DNA of 60,000 nt from Adiantum capillus-veneris (taxonomy: Eukaryota; Streptophyta; Polypodiopsida; Polypodiales; Pteridaceae): contig CM043958.1 in the NCBI GenBank assembly GCA_014529385.2, forward strand, positions 83,167,025-83,227,024, written 5' to 3'. The number at the start of each line of letters is the position of its first letter. Position 1 is the first letter of the stretch. The position numbers and the translations under genes were made by a program. The notes under the pieces were generated by a model. It did not search any database and was not told the origin of the DNA. It worked only from the letters and a program-made list of their open reading frames with translations. Shown piece by piece: positions 46,639 through 57,775 of this stretch.

Positions 46639-47129
46639 TGGATACACTCATGATATTCCTCGCCATCAATTCCCATCCCTCTATTATGCTTCATACAGCT
46701 TTGTCTCCTTCTCATCTTCTTTCCCTATGCTACCTATTGTAGTCATTTTGCAAGCAATCAACATACTCCATCTTGGTGCCATACCTTGTGTTGTTTGGGA
46801 TATACTTCATTGTGAGTATGGTTTATGCTTGTTCTTTCCATTTTGCTTATGTTAAGGTGTGCGAATTTTCCACCATATACACACACTCTCTCTCTCCCTC
46901 CCATATTCATATAATCTTTCTACTTGCACCGTAAGGTGTGCGGATTCGCCACCTATGGTATGAGAAGTGAGCATATTATCTTCCTTACTACATGTACGAG
47001 TAGCAAACCCATTCTCACTCACTCACCATTCCCCTCATCTTGTTTTCTGGCCACCCCATCCCACACTTCGGCATGGATCTTGAAATTTTTTTCCATGACA
47101 TGTTTGATTGTGTATATGTATGCGTCCTA
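46639..47129. other. 491 bp between two truncated LTRs, unassigned
   Basis: No ORF of note. AAGGTGTGCG followed by TT.GCCACC-like sequence occurs twice (46855 and 46933). The block separates the cut ends of two 3' LTRs that face each other, so it may be filler or a relic of the original host DNA. Confidence 0.45.
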
Positions 47130-48466
47130 GGGGCATCTCCATGGAAGCTTTGGGAGTTTTATGTTCAAGCAACACGGTCACGACATCGGTGAAGCTATCC
47201 CCTTACTCCCCCCTTCCAATTTGCAAAACAAACTTGAAAGCAGACAAACTTGAAATGGACAATGCATATGCTTTCTATAATGAGTTTTTACTTTAGTGTG
47301 ATCTATGCATGATACACACAAAACATTCGAGATGCACCAACTTACAACCTTATGCAATTAATCAAGACTTCCTTTGAGTGCTTATGCAAGAGTAAAACTC
47401 TTCTATGCATGGTAGTGTAAAATGGAAAAGTTCCTAAGGGTGGACTTGCTAGTGTATCATAAAATATGCATGTAATAGTGTATGAATGATTAACAAATTA
47501 TTATTTAGAAAGGGATTTAGGCGTACCTTTAATACCGTGGAGAGGATTAATCAAGTGGCTTAAAGAGGCTTAAGGTTTTGGAACCTTACTATGTAGATAG
47601 TAGGGTCTTCTCCTTGCTTTGGACGAGTCACGGCAAGCGTATTGATGTGGTCGGATCTTTTTTGCTCCGCTTTGCTTGAAAACCTCTAATTTGGTTATGG
47701 GAATAGAAAGAGATTAAGAAAAATTCAAGCTATGGAAAGCTTGTAGGTTAAGAGAGAGAAGGTGAAGAGAGTAATGGTGATTTAAAATATGGTTATGGCT
47801 TCTCTTGAGGAGAGAGGAGTGTGTAGGTGTATGTATGAAGGAGGATTAGCATTGGATTTTCATGGCTCACTATCAAGCTTGCACCATCAAAATGTGTAGA
47901 GAAATGAAGTGAAGTGAAGTGAAGCGTAGCGAAATGTAGCGGAGTGAAGAGAAGAAGTGTTTAATGAGTAGGGAAGGCCTCTTTTTAAGATTATTTTGAT
48001 AAGGTCTTTAACTTATCGTGATAAGTTACTTTACATATTTTGATATGCTTTCTTTCTTCTCAAAGCTTCTCCAACAAGCTACTTATGCAAAAAGCTAATT
48101 TCCTACAAGTGGCTTATGCATGAAGCTACTTTTCCTACAAGTGGCTTCTTCAACAAGCTACTTTCAACTAGTGGATTTATTTTTTTCACCAAGTTACTTT
48201 TTCACCTTACCCTATTTTCTTTGTTTTCTTATGCACATTTATATTTTCTTGAGATAAAACTAATATCCCATGCATTGGTTATATCCACGTTCTCACGGTG
48301 ATGACCGAAAGTGTCTCATGGATAGCTTTGCATTGATTATATCCATGTTCCCATGGTTAAAACCGAAAGCGTCTCGGGGGTAGCTAGGGTTCTTTACTTG
48401 ATCGTATTTGAAAAATCGACGGCTTAGATATTTTAGCAAGAGTAAGGCTGAGAGGAGGACCTTACA
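47130..48466 (-). repeat. Truncated 3' LTR of chromovirus
   Basis: It matches 56442-57775. It includes tandem GAAGT units near 47915 (one more than the other copy), a degenerate AAGCTACTT/CAAGTGGCTT repeat (48065-48175) and a two-copy repeat of about 66 bp starting GCATTGGTTATATCCA at 48273. The outer end is cut at about 47130. Confidence 0.85.
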
Positions 48467-48476
48467 AAATCCCCAA
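48467..48476 (-). other. Polypurine tract of chromovirus
   Basis: TTGGGGATTT on the minus strand, directly before the LTR start TGTAAGG at 48466. Compare TTGGGGAGGT at 15640. Confidence 0.65.
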
Positions 48477-48594
48477 CAAAAAGAAAGAGCTGTCCTCAGC
48501 TCGAAATAAATAAGGAAGCTGGGAAATATTCATTCGCACATGATACATTCAACTTCTGGGTAACGCTAATTTATCCTTCCTTGGCTAGCTTGCC

Positions 48595-48601
48595 TATATA
48601 A
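48595..48601 (+). promoter_or_regulatory. TATA box for antisense accessory ORF
   Basis: TATATAA within GCCTATATAAGC lies 111 bp before the ATG at 48712 and on the opposite strand to the element's genes. Spacing suits an independent plant promoter. There is no transcript evidence. Confidence 0.5.
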
Positions 48602-48711
48602 GCTGCACTATATTTTCATTTCTTCCAATATTATTCCGTTTGTCTTTCACTGTTCTTTCCATCCCTTGTCAGAATTCCTTAGGTTTGTCTCTTTACTCAT
48701 TATCTTACATT

Positions 48712-49224
48712 ATGGATCGGTGGAAAGAGCTTGTTTTATCTGTAGCCATTCCTCATCTACAACAAACAAGTGAATCCGCGAGGAGAGATTTTGTGGAGCG
48801 ATATGGGCGTGTGCTATTTCCTCACGTGGGAACTTCAGTAGCTCAAACCAAATGGCCGACATTTCAAAGTGTAACAAGGGTGACCCTTTGGGGTTGGGAT
48901 CACTTTCGTAATAATGTCCGTTTGGCTATGGTTACTAAAGCTATGGGTTTGGGTCCTCGATATTACTGCATGATGAGGTCAATGCATCGAGGTTTTTCAG
49001 AATGGGTCTTTTTGCTTGCTCAATTCCTTCCTCATCAAAAGATATATCTTTACCCTCATTTTGGTTTACCACTTAGAGGGCCCTTTAACTTCACACCTCA
49101 CACTAGAGAGATTAGTGCAATAATTTCAGGGCGAATCTTTCCTATTGATGAGATGCCTAATATGTGCCCTGCTTGTGATAGTTGCTTTTGTGATCATGTA
49201 ATGGATGGACTTATTGACCTCTAG
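48712..49224 (+). CDS. Antisense accessory ORF A of chromovirus (170 aa), unknown family
   Basis: An intact frame from ATG at 48712 to TAG at 49224, lying between pol and the 3' LTR but on the opposite strand. The protein starts MDRWKELVLSVAIPHLQQ, has a central core with VTLWGWDHFRNNVRLAM and MGLGPRYYCMM, then LPHQKIYLYP and LRGPFNF, and ends with a Cys cluster (CPACDSCFCDH). The core matches accessory ORF B at 54223-54756 in order and spacing. I see no signal peptide or membrane segment and recognise no known domain. The four Cys plus a His at the end could bind metal. The frame has no stop although pol is decayed. The TATA at 48595 suggests its own promoter. An upstream in-frame TTG could extend it but has no ATG. 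Confidence 0.6.
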   Translation: MDRWKELVLSVAIPHLQQTSESARRDFVERYGRVLFPHVGTSVAQTKWPTFQSVTRVTLWGWDHFRNNVRLAMVTKAMGLGPRYYCMMRSMHRGFSEWVFLLAQFLPHQKIYLYPHFGLPLRGPFNFTPHTREISAIISGRIFPIDEMPNMCPACDSCFCDHVMDGLIDL

Positions 49225-49465
49225 AAAATGTATCTTTGTTATATCCCTTAACAAGTTCATCATGTTCTAAGATCTTGGTGCCTGTCTTAAGTCCTTCTTT
49301 CTTTGATCTTTCTTGATGGATATAATGAAATTGGTTCTGAGTTCTTATATCAAACTTAACTAATCTATTTATTGATTTTTTAATTCCATACACAGATCCA
49401 AGTCACAAGATGTAAAGGAAAACGCTAATCTCGTTATTATTTAGCAAAAGGTCAGTTACAAAAGT

Positions 49466-50707
49466 TCAGTAAGAGAGAACTTGGACTTTGTAGTTACAAG
49501 GGCTAACATGGTTTAGTTTGAGTACAAAAAGAGGAGAATTGTAATAAAAAAGATGAGGAAACTGAGAAGTAAGGCGTTCCCAATCTTCCCAAGAGGCATC
49601 TTCAATGGGGTAGCCCTTCCACTGGACTAAAGCCTCCCGAATTGTTCGATGTCGTAGCTTCCGCTCCTTCATGTCTAAAATTTGTTCTGGCTCCATGTGG
49701 AATTCTTCCTGTGTGATAAGAATAGTATCTTCGTCATTTAGGATGTGAAGGGGATCTGCAACATATCTTTTTAGCAAGTTGACATGAAAAACATTGTGCA
49801 CATGCAAGTGAGGGGGTAAAGCGAGTTCGTAAGATTGGTCCCCTATCCTTCTCAAAATCTCAAAGGGTCCACAATATCTATATGCTAACTTCTTGTATTT
49901 TCCCAATTTGAGTGAACTTCTCTTTGCCTTGACCCTAAGGAAAACTCTATCTCCTGCCTTAAAAATCCGGGGGGATCTATGTAAATCAGCATAACTCTTT
50001 TGCCTGTCACTTGCTCTCTTAAGGTTCTCCCTTATTATTTTGATTTGACGATCCATTTCTTCAAGTGTATTCTTTGTTGCAGGTACTGGGAGACTTGGGT
50101 CGGCCATTCTAAGCGGAATGATACAGTCTTGTCCATAAAGAGCTTTGAATGGTGACATTCCTAGGGTTCTATGGCAGGAAGAATTATAAGCAAATTCCAC
50201 TAAGGGTAAAAACTTGATCCAAAGATGAGGTTGCTGACTGCAGTATGATCTCAACATATCTTCTATGACTTGATTAACTCTGTCAGTTTGTCCATCTGTC
50301 TCTGGATGATAGGCTGAACTTAAGTTTAATTGAGTGCCTAAGGATTGGAACATGGCCTTCCAAAACTTAGAGGTAAACTTGGCATCACGATCATTGATTA
50401 TCCTAGCAGGTATTCCATGTAATCTGACAATTTCTTTTACAAAAATTTGAGCAATATCTTCTGCAGAGGCAGTGGTTTTGACTGGGACAAGGTGAGCTAC
50501 TTTGGTGAGTTTATCCACCACCACAAAAATTGAATCAAAATTTCCAGCAGTCCTGGGTAACCCTGTTACAAAATCCATACTGATGCACTCCCACTTCATT
50601 GCAGGTATATCCAATGGTTGTAGCTTTCCAGGAATCTTAACTCTTTCAGCCTTCACCTTTTGGCATACCAAACACTTCTTAACATACTCTAAGGTATCCT
50701 TTTTCAT
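49466..50707 (-). pseudogene. Chromovirus integrase and chromodomain
   Basis: A 413-aa open frame. It starts in the zinc finger (CLVCQKVKAERVKIPG) and continues with the core: WECISMDFVTGLP, IINDRDAKFTSKFW, then SSAYHPETDGQTDRVNQ. The catalytic Glu (TERVN in the fragment at 12733-15618) is Asp here (GAC, 50282-50284). The C-terminus has RVFLRVKAKRSSLKLGKYKK, GPFEIL, VHNVFHVNLLK and a chromodomain-like ERKLRHRTIREALVQWKGYP...ASWEDW. The first half of the zinc finger is in the preceding frame, separated by stops near 50708-50725. Confidence 0.9.
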
Positions 50708-50725
50708 CTTAGGCCATTAGAAATT

Positions 50726-52925
50726 CTATTTAAGAGAGGCAAACATTTTGTGATAACCGGGGTGAGCTGCAAGGGGAGTTTCATGAGCTTCCTTTAGAAT
50801 TTTCATCCTTAAGCATGTAGGTATGCACAATCGATTCCTAAAGAGTAAGAGTCCATCTTGAATAGAGTAGCCTTCCAGATATCTTTTCTGAACCTGAGCT
50901 TGGATTTCTTGGATCAACGGACCAAATTGCTCATCAGTAAGGAGGGAGTTTTGAACTTCTTCGGGTAGAGTTGAATGGACTAGCGTAATGGCAAGGGCCC
51001 CTACTCGTCGGCTTAGAGCATCGGCAGCTTGATTTTCATTGCCTGGTCTAAATTTGATCTCAAAAATGAACTCTTGTAGGAATTCAACCCATCGCCTTTG
51101 TCGCATATTGAGATCTAGCTGGGTGAAAATCCACTTGAGACTTTTGTGGTCAGTAACAATGTTCAAACATCTGACCTAGAAGATAGTGTCTCCACTTTTT
51201 GAGCGCATGAACCATAGCCAGTAGCTCGAGGTCATGGGTGGGATAATTCTTCTCATGAACCCTGAGCTGTCGTGATTCATAAGCTATGGGATGGCCTTCT
51301 TGCTGTAGGATTCCACCTATACCTTGTATGCAAGCATCCACTATCACCTCAAAGGTTTTTTGAAAATCTGGAAGTCTGAGAACAGGTTCACTGGCCAAAA
51401 TATCCTTTAGTTTGTTGAAGGCTTTATCCCTCTTGTCTGACCAGATAAAGGGTTCCTCCTTCTTAGTGAGTTCAGTGAGAGGGCCTGCGATGAGTGCATA
51501 GTTTTTAATAAATACTCTACACCATCCTGTGAGGCCAAGAAATCCCCGTACTTCTGAAACAGTCTTGGGAATGGGCCACTGAACTACAGCTTCCACCTTA
51601 GCGGGCTCAGGAGAAAGACCATCCTTTGAAAATATGTATCCCACATAGGCAACCTTCTCTACAAAGAAAGAGCATTTGCTACGCTTGGCGTAGAGTTGGG
51701 ATTTTCTGAGAATCTCCAAGACATGGCGTACATGCCGTTCATGATCTTCCCTAGTCTTTGAATATATAAGGATGTCATCAAAGAAGACTAGAACAAAATC
51801 ATCTAACTCTGTCCTGAAAAGGTCGGTCATGAGACGGTTAAATGTGGCAGGGGCATTAGTTAGGCCAAAAGGCATGATAGTGAACTCATAATGCCCAAAC
51901 CTTGTGTTAAAAGCTGTATTTGGAATATCCTCCCTTTTTATCCCAACTTGGTAATAGCCTGACCTGAGATCAATCTTGGTGAAAATTTTGGAACCACCGA
52001 GTCGATCAAGCAGCTCATCTATGCAAGGCAAGGGATACTTGTTCTTGACAGTGCACTGATTTAGGCCTCGAAAATCTATGCAAAGTCGGAACGTTCCATC
52101 TTTCTTCTTTTGGAAGAGTACAGGAGCACCCCAGGGAGAGACACTGGGTTTGATGAAACCTTGTTCCAAAAGCTGAGTCAACTGATTCTTCAGCTCTATG
52201 GATTCTGAAGGTGACATCTTGTAGGGAGTCCTGGCTATTGGTTGGGCACCAGGAATGAGCTCGATCTCGTGTACTAATTCCCTAGGTGGTGGAAGAGTTG
52301 TCAATTCCTCTGGGAAAATATCTTGATATTCATTTAGCCATTCAGGCTCTGATTCTTCTAATTTGGTCTCTTGTTTATTGAGCCTTATAGCAAAAATTGA
52401 CAATCCTTTCTTTAACCCCTTAACCAAATGACTGGCTTTGACCACTTTCAGGGGAGCTTTCCCTGTTCTGCCTTGCACTAAGACTTGTTCACCCTTTGAG
52501 TTTGAAAAAGAGATGCTTCCTTCACTGCAATGGATGTTGGCTTTATTTTTTCTCAGCCAATCCATCCCTAAAATTCCTTCAAATCGGCCCATCTTCAGGA
52601 TTCTAAATCTTTGTTGGGTTGAGTGACCTTCTAGTTGAAAGGATAGGTCTACCATCTGTTCATCTGTCAAAATGGTGGATCCTGTTGCTAGAGAAACCCG
52701 TAACTTACAGCCTGTGGGTTGGGAGGTGACTTGCAATATTTTTACAGTGTTAGGTGACAAAAATGAATGTGAGCTACCCAAATCAATAAGAAAGGAAAGA
52801 GGTTTACCCTCATACTCTCCCTTAGTCTCAAGAATGGAGAATTGTCGATTTCGACCACTGGGGTCCAAGGCAGCATAGATGTGGGCTTGCTCCTCCATCT
52901 CATCCTTTACTGAAATAAAGTTCAC
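50726..52925 (-). pseudogene. Chromovirus protease, RT and RNase H
   Basis: 51150-52925 is a 591-aa frame. The protease has FLIDLGSSHSFLSP (DLG for DSG) and GILGMDWLRKN. RT has [55 protein letters not shown] and FFDDILIYS near 51790. RNase H begins FEVIVDACIQGIGGIL and DLELLAMVHAL. A shift near 51160 moves the RNase H end to 50726-51166 ([23 protein letters not shown]), which then runs into the integrase zinc finger (HPGYHK). It lies in the same frame as gag, separated by one TGA at 52932. Confidence 0.9.
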
Positions 52926-52931
52926 AGTTGA

Positions 52932-54009
52932 TCATCTAGGTGGGTTGTTGGTTGGATTTTGTCCATGAAGATGAGGCATAGGATTAGGTCTTGCTTGTGC
53001 TCGATTTCTCCCTCTGGTTTGAAGGTTTCTAAATTGTCCTCCTTGATTTGGTGGATTCAGACGGTTAGCAGGAGGTATCAAATAATTTGAGTCATTTCCT
53101 TTAGGGCATTCGGCTTTCTTATGACCAAACTCTAGGCACTTGTAGCATTGAATTTGTCTTCCACTCTGAGTGACAGGAAGAGTGTTCACACGAACAAAAT
53201 GTGGTGGCGGTTGGGGTTGGGCAGCTGGCTTTGGGATAAATGGTACTTTATTTGCTTGACAAGGCTGACCATGATAAGAAGGAAATTCCCGTTTCTTATT
53301 AGTTGTGGTGCTTCCCTTAAAAAGGCTCTTATGTTTTGACTTGGCCCGAATTAAAGCGTCTGCGAGTAAAACAGGTCGGAGGGACTCTACTTCAGAAGCC
53401 AAATCTCCTCCATGTCCAAGGATGAAGCGACTTAGATTTTGTTCCTCTGTCATGAGAGGAGCATATCATGAAAGCCGGACAAATTCCTCATAGTAATCTT
53501 CGACAGACCTATTCCCCATCTTGCATGAAAGAAACTCATTCATCTTAGTGGTGGAGTAGTCTAGGGGAAGATAGCGTTCCTCGAGAAAATGCTTTAACTC
53601 ATCCCAACTTTGAGTCACTTATGCTACCTGGCGAGTTTGACAGTTGAGCTTCCACCATGTTTTTGCAGGTCCTTCTAGCTTGGCTCCCCATTATTCCTTG
53701 AGCTACTGAATTGTAACCAGCAAGAGCAAAGTAGTCATCCATCTGAATTATCCACTCTTCTAGTTGGGTAGGCACATCATCACCCGTGCCTAAAAATAGA
53801 TGCGGTTGCACAGATTTGAGAAGGGCCTTGAGATCTTTGTCACGCCCAAAGTCCTCTACAAGGGTCGCAGCAAGAGACATTTGGTTGGAATGTGGCACAG
53901 GTGTAGCTTGGGGTGTTGGTGGTACTTGTGAATCAAGGGGTGCATGATCTGAAGCACTAACTGATGGTATATCCCGAGTAGCCTGACTCGTTGTGAGTCT
54001 ACGTGGCAT
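52932..54009 (-). pseudogene. gag: Chromovirus gag
   Basis: ATG at 54009 (MPRRLTTSQATRD). The core has LEEWIIQMDDYFALAGY, and after a shift near 53690 the KTWWKL, DELKHFLEERYLP and NEFLSCKMGNRSVEDYYEEF stretches, with stops near 53620 and 53466. 52932-53453 is open: SRFILGHGGDLASEVES, a Gln/Pro-rich linker and a zinc knuckle CYKCLEFGHKKAEC near 53105-53145. The final TGA at 52932 is in frame with pol. Most stops fit C to T changes in CGA or CAA codons. Confidence 0.87.
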
Positions 54010-54222
54010 TTTGCTGAGAAAAAAAAAAATCCTTTCTCTTAGCAATCGAGTTGAAAAACCTTTCAGGTATACAAGACTAGTTAAATTCTTTTTAGAGATA
54101 AAAGGTAAACTCTTTGTTATTTTTTTCTCTCTTTCAAAACTTTTTTTTTTCTATTATGTCAAAAGCTTTTTACATCTCAGGCAAATACTTACTGATATAG
54201 GCTTGCACTTCTTTAGTAATTT

Positions 54223-54756
54223 CTATAGATCAAGTTCTTCCATCTCCTGCTTTGTCAGTACGGACTTTAAAGCCCTAAGGTTACAATTCACTGAAAATAC
54301 AAGTCTGTGGACTCGAGAAGAAAGTGACTTGCAAGCACATATAGCCTCTCCAACTTGTTTCCAAGGGTTATGTGTAAATGGTCCAGTAAGTGATGTTCTT
54401 TGTCGTGGATAGATAAACATCTTATCATGAGGGAGATTGGTTATTGATAGAAGAAGATTGCTTTCATATTCTCTGGCATGAGAACTAATAATACAATAGC
54501 GATTGGGACCTAGTCCCAGTTTCTCCCTCATCATGGCCAGGCGAAGATTATTTAGAAGGTGTTCATGGCCCCAAAGAGTTACTTCATTTATGTTGCATTG
54601 GGTCTTCCACATTTGTTGAGCTCTAGTTGTCCCTTGGGCAGGAAAAAGAAGGTGAACAAAGTGTTCTAACATGGCCTCCTTTTGTTCCATAGTTGCTTCT
54701 TCCATTTGCTTTTGGACAATTTCGAGTACTTCCTCTTCTTGAGAGGTCCACGTCAT
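54223..54756 (-). CDS. Sense accessory ORF B of chromovirus (177 aa), unknown family
   Basis: An intact frame from ATG at 54756, 100 bp after the primer-binding site, to a stop 213 bp before gag. It would be the first ORF on the genomic RNA. The protein starts MTWTSQEEEVLEIVQKQMEEA (likely helical), then has LEHFVHLLFPAQGTTRAQQ, NEVTLWGHEHLLNNLRLAM, KLGLGPNRYCI, LPHDKMFIYP and LTGPF, matching ORF A at 48712-49224. It lacks ORF A's C-terminal Cys cluster and ends KQEMEELDL. No known gag, env or host domain is recognised and there is no membrane segment. It remains open while gag and pol carry many stops. Confidence 0.6.
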   Translation of the reverse strand: MTWTSQEEEVLEIVQKQMEEATMEQKEAMLEHFVHLLFPAQGTTRAQQMWKTQCNINEVTLWGHEHLLNNLRLAMMREKLGLGPNRYCIISSHAREYESNLLLSITNLPHDKMFIYPRQRTSLTGPFTHNPWKQVGEAICACKSLSSRVHRLVFSVNCNLRALKSVLTKQEMEELDL

Positions 54757-54855
54757 CTGAAAATTTTCATGCAATTAGAGAAGTTATTTTTCATTATCTC
54801 ACTCTTTTCTACAAGAGTCAATGAAGACCTTTATCTATCCAAGGATAGAAACTAC

Positions 54856-54867
54856 GCTCTGATACCA
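54856..54867 (-). other. Primer-binding site, tRNA-iMet type
   Basis: TGGTATCAGAGC on the minus strand, two bases after the LTR end CCCTCACA. This is the standard plant initiator-Met site. It fixes the 3' end of the 5' LTR at 54870. Confidence 0.92.
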
Positions 54868-54869
54868 CT

Positions 54870-57775
54870 TGTGAGGGTCATGTCCGGGGACCACCGATTG
54901 TACCATCTCCACATGGATACACCGTGATCTCCGACATCCCTCCTGATTGAGACCAACACCAAGACAGGAGTCCTCCTGCTCTTCGATGCCAACTCAAGGG
55001 GGGTGATAACATTCATGTTCTCTCATATGGATCCCTTAGCCCCGAAGAACCTTGCTTACCGATCAATCTTACCATTCGAAGTCATCAGACTAACGTGGAA
55101 CTCAACCTTCGAGGGTCAACTGGTGGCAGTTCTCTAATTCACCCTTGGTTCAAGGTCATTGACGCTTTTTTTCCGGTTAGGACTGAGCACAACCGTCAAT
55201 GCGTTCCCCTAAGGTGAGTGTATTATAATCTACAAGAATCCCTCAATCCCAAGTTGTTCCCCGCTCCGTAGATCGAAATCCATTTTTCCCCGCTCTGGAC
55301 TTAATTGCTAAGACAACATAAAATTGGGTTCAACTTTCCGGCCAACAATTAACCCTCCGGAATCTGCCCACCCACCGAACCGTTTGATAGATGCACCTTC
55401 ACAAGGTAGTACTATGATATTAGAAAACAGTATTCCAATCATGGCGAACCAAGAATACATTTCAAGCATTTGAAAGCAGCATGCAAACTGTTGCATACCC
55501 TTGCAAATGTGCATTTATCAGGTCATTCCCACCTTTTCCTTTATAGAATATTTTCACTTCATTTTTCCTTTAATATTCGTAAGATTATCTAGTTATCATT
55601 CAAGCAATCACATATACTTCTCCAGGCATATCCCGATCCTCGTCCCAGGTCTCGGGTATCCTGTCTCCTCCGCCACGTGAGAAGGTGGCACCTTTACATA
55701 GATTCCAATTCTTATATGTCTTTATCTTGTATGGGAAAGGCTTCAAAAATAATCTACTTTAGGTTCCTTTTAAATCAATAATCACGAGAAGAAGAGTAAA
55801 GGTCCGACTGATGAGGACAATTGCGGAATAACCCATTTAAGTTCCTAGCCTTTCCAAAGTTCCTTTTTCCCAAACAGTTTGAAGAGTTCCTTAATTAAAT
55901 CACATCTTCCTCCCTATCATGATCCCTCCATGGATCCTTTTTCCTTCCTCCTTTTCCCACCGGCATCAGGCCTACCCGGACTAGGCCGATTTCCAGACGC
56001 ATCCGCAGGTCACATCCACCCGGCCGGGACACACTCCCATTCAATCCCATTTCTAGGGCAATGAATGAACCCTGAGCTCAAACATAGACCAACGGTTATC
56101 AGTCCTAGCGAAAAAGGACCATCCCCCGTTGTATCCCACAGGTAAACACCTGCGCCGGCCTTTTTTCAAACAATGAAGACAAGTTCACACTTTAATGGCT
56201 ATGTTATGCTAGGGCTATCCACGTCGTTCTTCTCGATAAAGTTTTTAATCCTAGTTTAAATTTTTAGATTAAGCTCCTTGAGTTATAAACCTTAATTCCT
56301 AATTCCTTTTAATTATTCAAACAAGACCTTAAGAAAACAACGAATCTCATGGAAGTTTAAAGTTTTGTCTCTACGTAAGTTCAAGTTATCCCCGACTTCG
56401 ATGAATCCCATTTTGGTCCCTTTTCATCATTTGCAATCCATGGGGAATGTCCATGGAAGCTTTGGGAGTTTTATGTTCAAGCAACACGGTCATGACATCC
56501 GTGAAGCTATCCCCTTACTCCCCCCTTCGAATTTGTAAAACAAACTTGAAAGAAGACAAACTTGAAATGGACAATGCATATGCTTTCTATAATGAGTTTT
56601 TACTTTAGTGTGATCTATGCATGTTACACACAAAACATTCGAGATGCACCAACTTACAACCTTATGCAACTAATCAAGACTTCCTTTGAGTGCTTATGCA
56701 AGAGTAAAACTCTTCTATGCATGGTAGTGTAAAATGGCAAAGTGCCTAAGGGTGGACTTGCTAGTATATCATAAAATATGCATGTAATAGTGTATGAATG
56801 ATTAACAAATTATTCTTTAGAAAGAGATTTAGGCGTACCTTTAATATCATGGAGAGGATTAATCAAGTGGCTTAAAGAGGCTTAAGGTTTTGGAACCTTA
56901 CTATGTAGATAGTAGGGTCTTCTCCTTGCTTTGGACGAGTCATGGCAAGCGTATTGACGTGGTCGGATCTTTTCCGCTCCCCTTTGCTTGAAAACCTCCA
57001 ATTTGGTCATGGGAATAGAAAGAGATTAAGAAAAATTCAAGCTATGAAAAGCTTGTAGGTTAAGAGAGAGAAGGTGAAGAGAGTAATGGTGATTTGGATT
57101 ATGGTTATGGCTTCTCTTGAGGAGAGAGGAGTGTGTAGGTATATGTATGAAGGAGGATTAGCATTGGATTTTCATGGCTCACTATCAAGCTTGCACCATC
57201 AAAATGTGTAGAGAAATGAAGTGAAGTGAAGCGTAGCGAAATGTAGCGGAGTGAAGAGAAGAAGTGTTTAATGAGTAGGGAAGGCCTCTTTTTAAGCTTA
57301 TTTTGATAAGGTCTTTAACTTATCGTGATAAGTTACTTTACATATTTTGATATGCTTTCTTCCTTCTCAAAGCTTCTCCAACAAGCTACTTATGCAAGAA
57401 GCTAATTTCCTACAAGTGGCTTATGCATGGAGCTACTTTTCCTACAAGTGGCTTCTTCAACAAGCTACTTTCAACTAGTGGATTTATTTTTTTCACCAAG
57501 TTACTTTTTCACCTTACCCTATTCTTTCTTTGTTTTCTTATGCACATTTATATTTTCTTGAGATAAAACTAATACCCCATGCATTGGTTATATCCACGTT
57601 CCCACGGTGATGACCGAAAGTGTCTCATGGATAGCTTTGCATTGATTATATCCATGTTCCCATGGTTAAAACCGAAAGCGTCTCGGGGGTAGCTAGGGTT
57701 CTTTACTTGATTGTATTCGAAAAGTCGACGACTTAGATATTTTAGCAAGAGTAAGGCTGAGAGGAGGACCTTACA
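54870..57775 (-). repeat. 5' LTR (2.9 kb) of chromovirus
   Basis: From TGTAAGGTCC at 57775 to CCCTCACA at 54870. The first 1,334 bp match the truncated 3' LTR (47130-48466). Like the solo LTR at 4249-7018 it is very long with similar ends, so the two chromovirus families are related. I see no convincing ORF inside. Confidence 0.85.

Larger units (their letters stand above)
47130..57775 (-). mobile_element. Chromovirus (Ty3/gypsy) with two accessory ORFs
   Basis: From right to left: 5' LTR 57775-54870 (TGTAAGGTCC to CCCTCACA), PBS TGGTATCAGAGC (54856-54867), accessory ORF (54223-54756), gag, protease, RT, RNase H, integrase with chromodomain (49466-54009), antisense accessory ORF (48712-49224), PPT (48467-48476) and a 3' LTR lacking its last 1.57 kb (47130-48466). 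It differs from the fragment at 12691 in having about 1 kb between pol and the 3' LTR. Several stops and two frameshifts make it non-autonomous now. Confidence 0.88.

Noticed and set aside
52932-52934. Programmed TGA readthrough between gag and pol of the chromovirus
   Set aside because: The stop is in frame, but other stops in the same gag fit CGA/CAA to TGA/TAA mutations, so decay is simpler. A family comparison would be needed.
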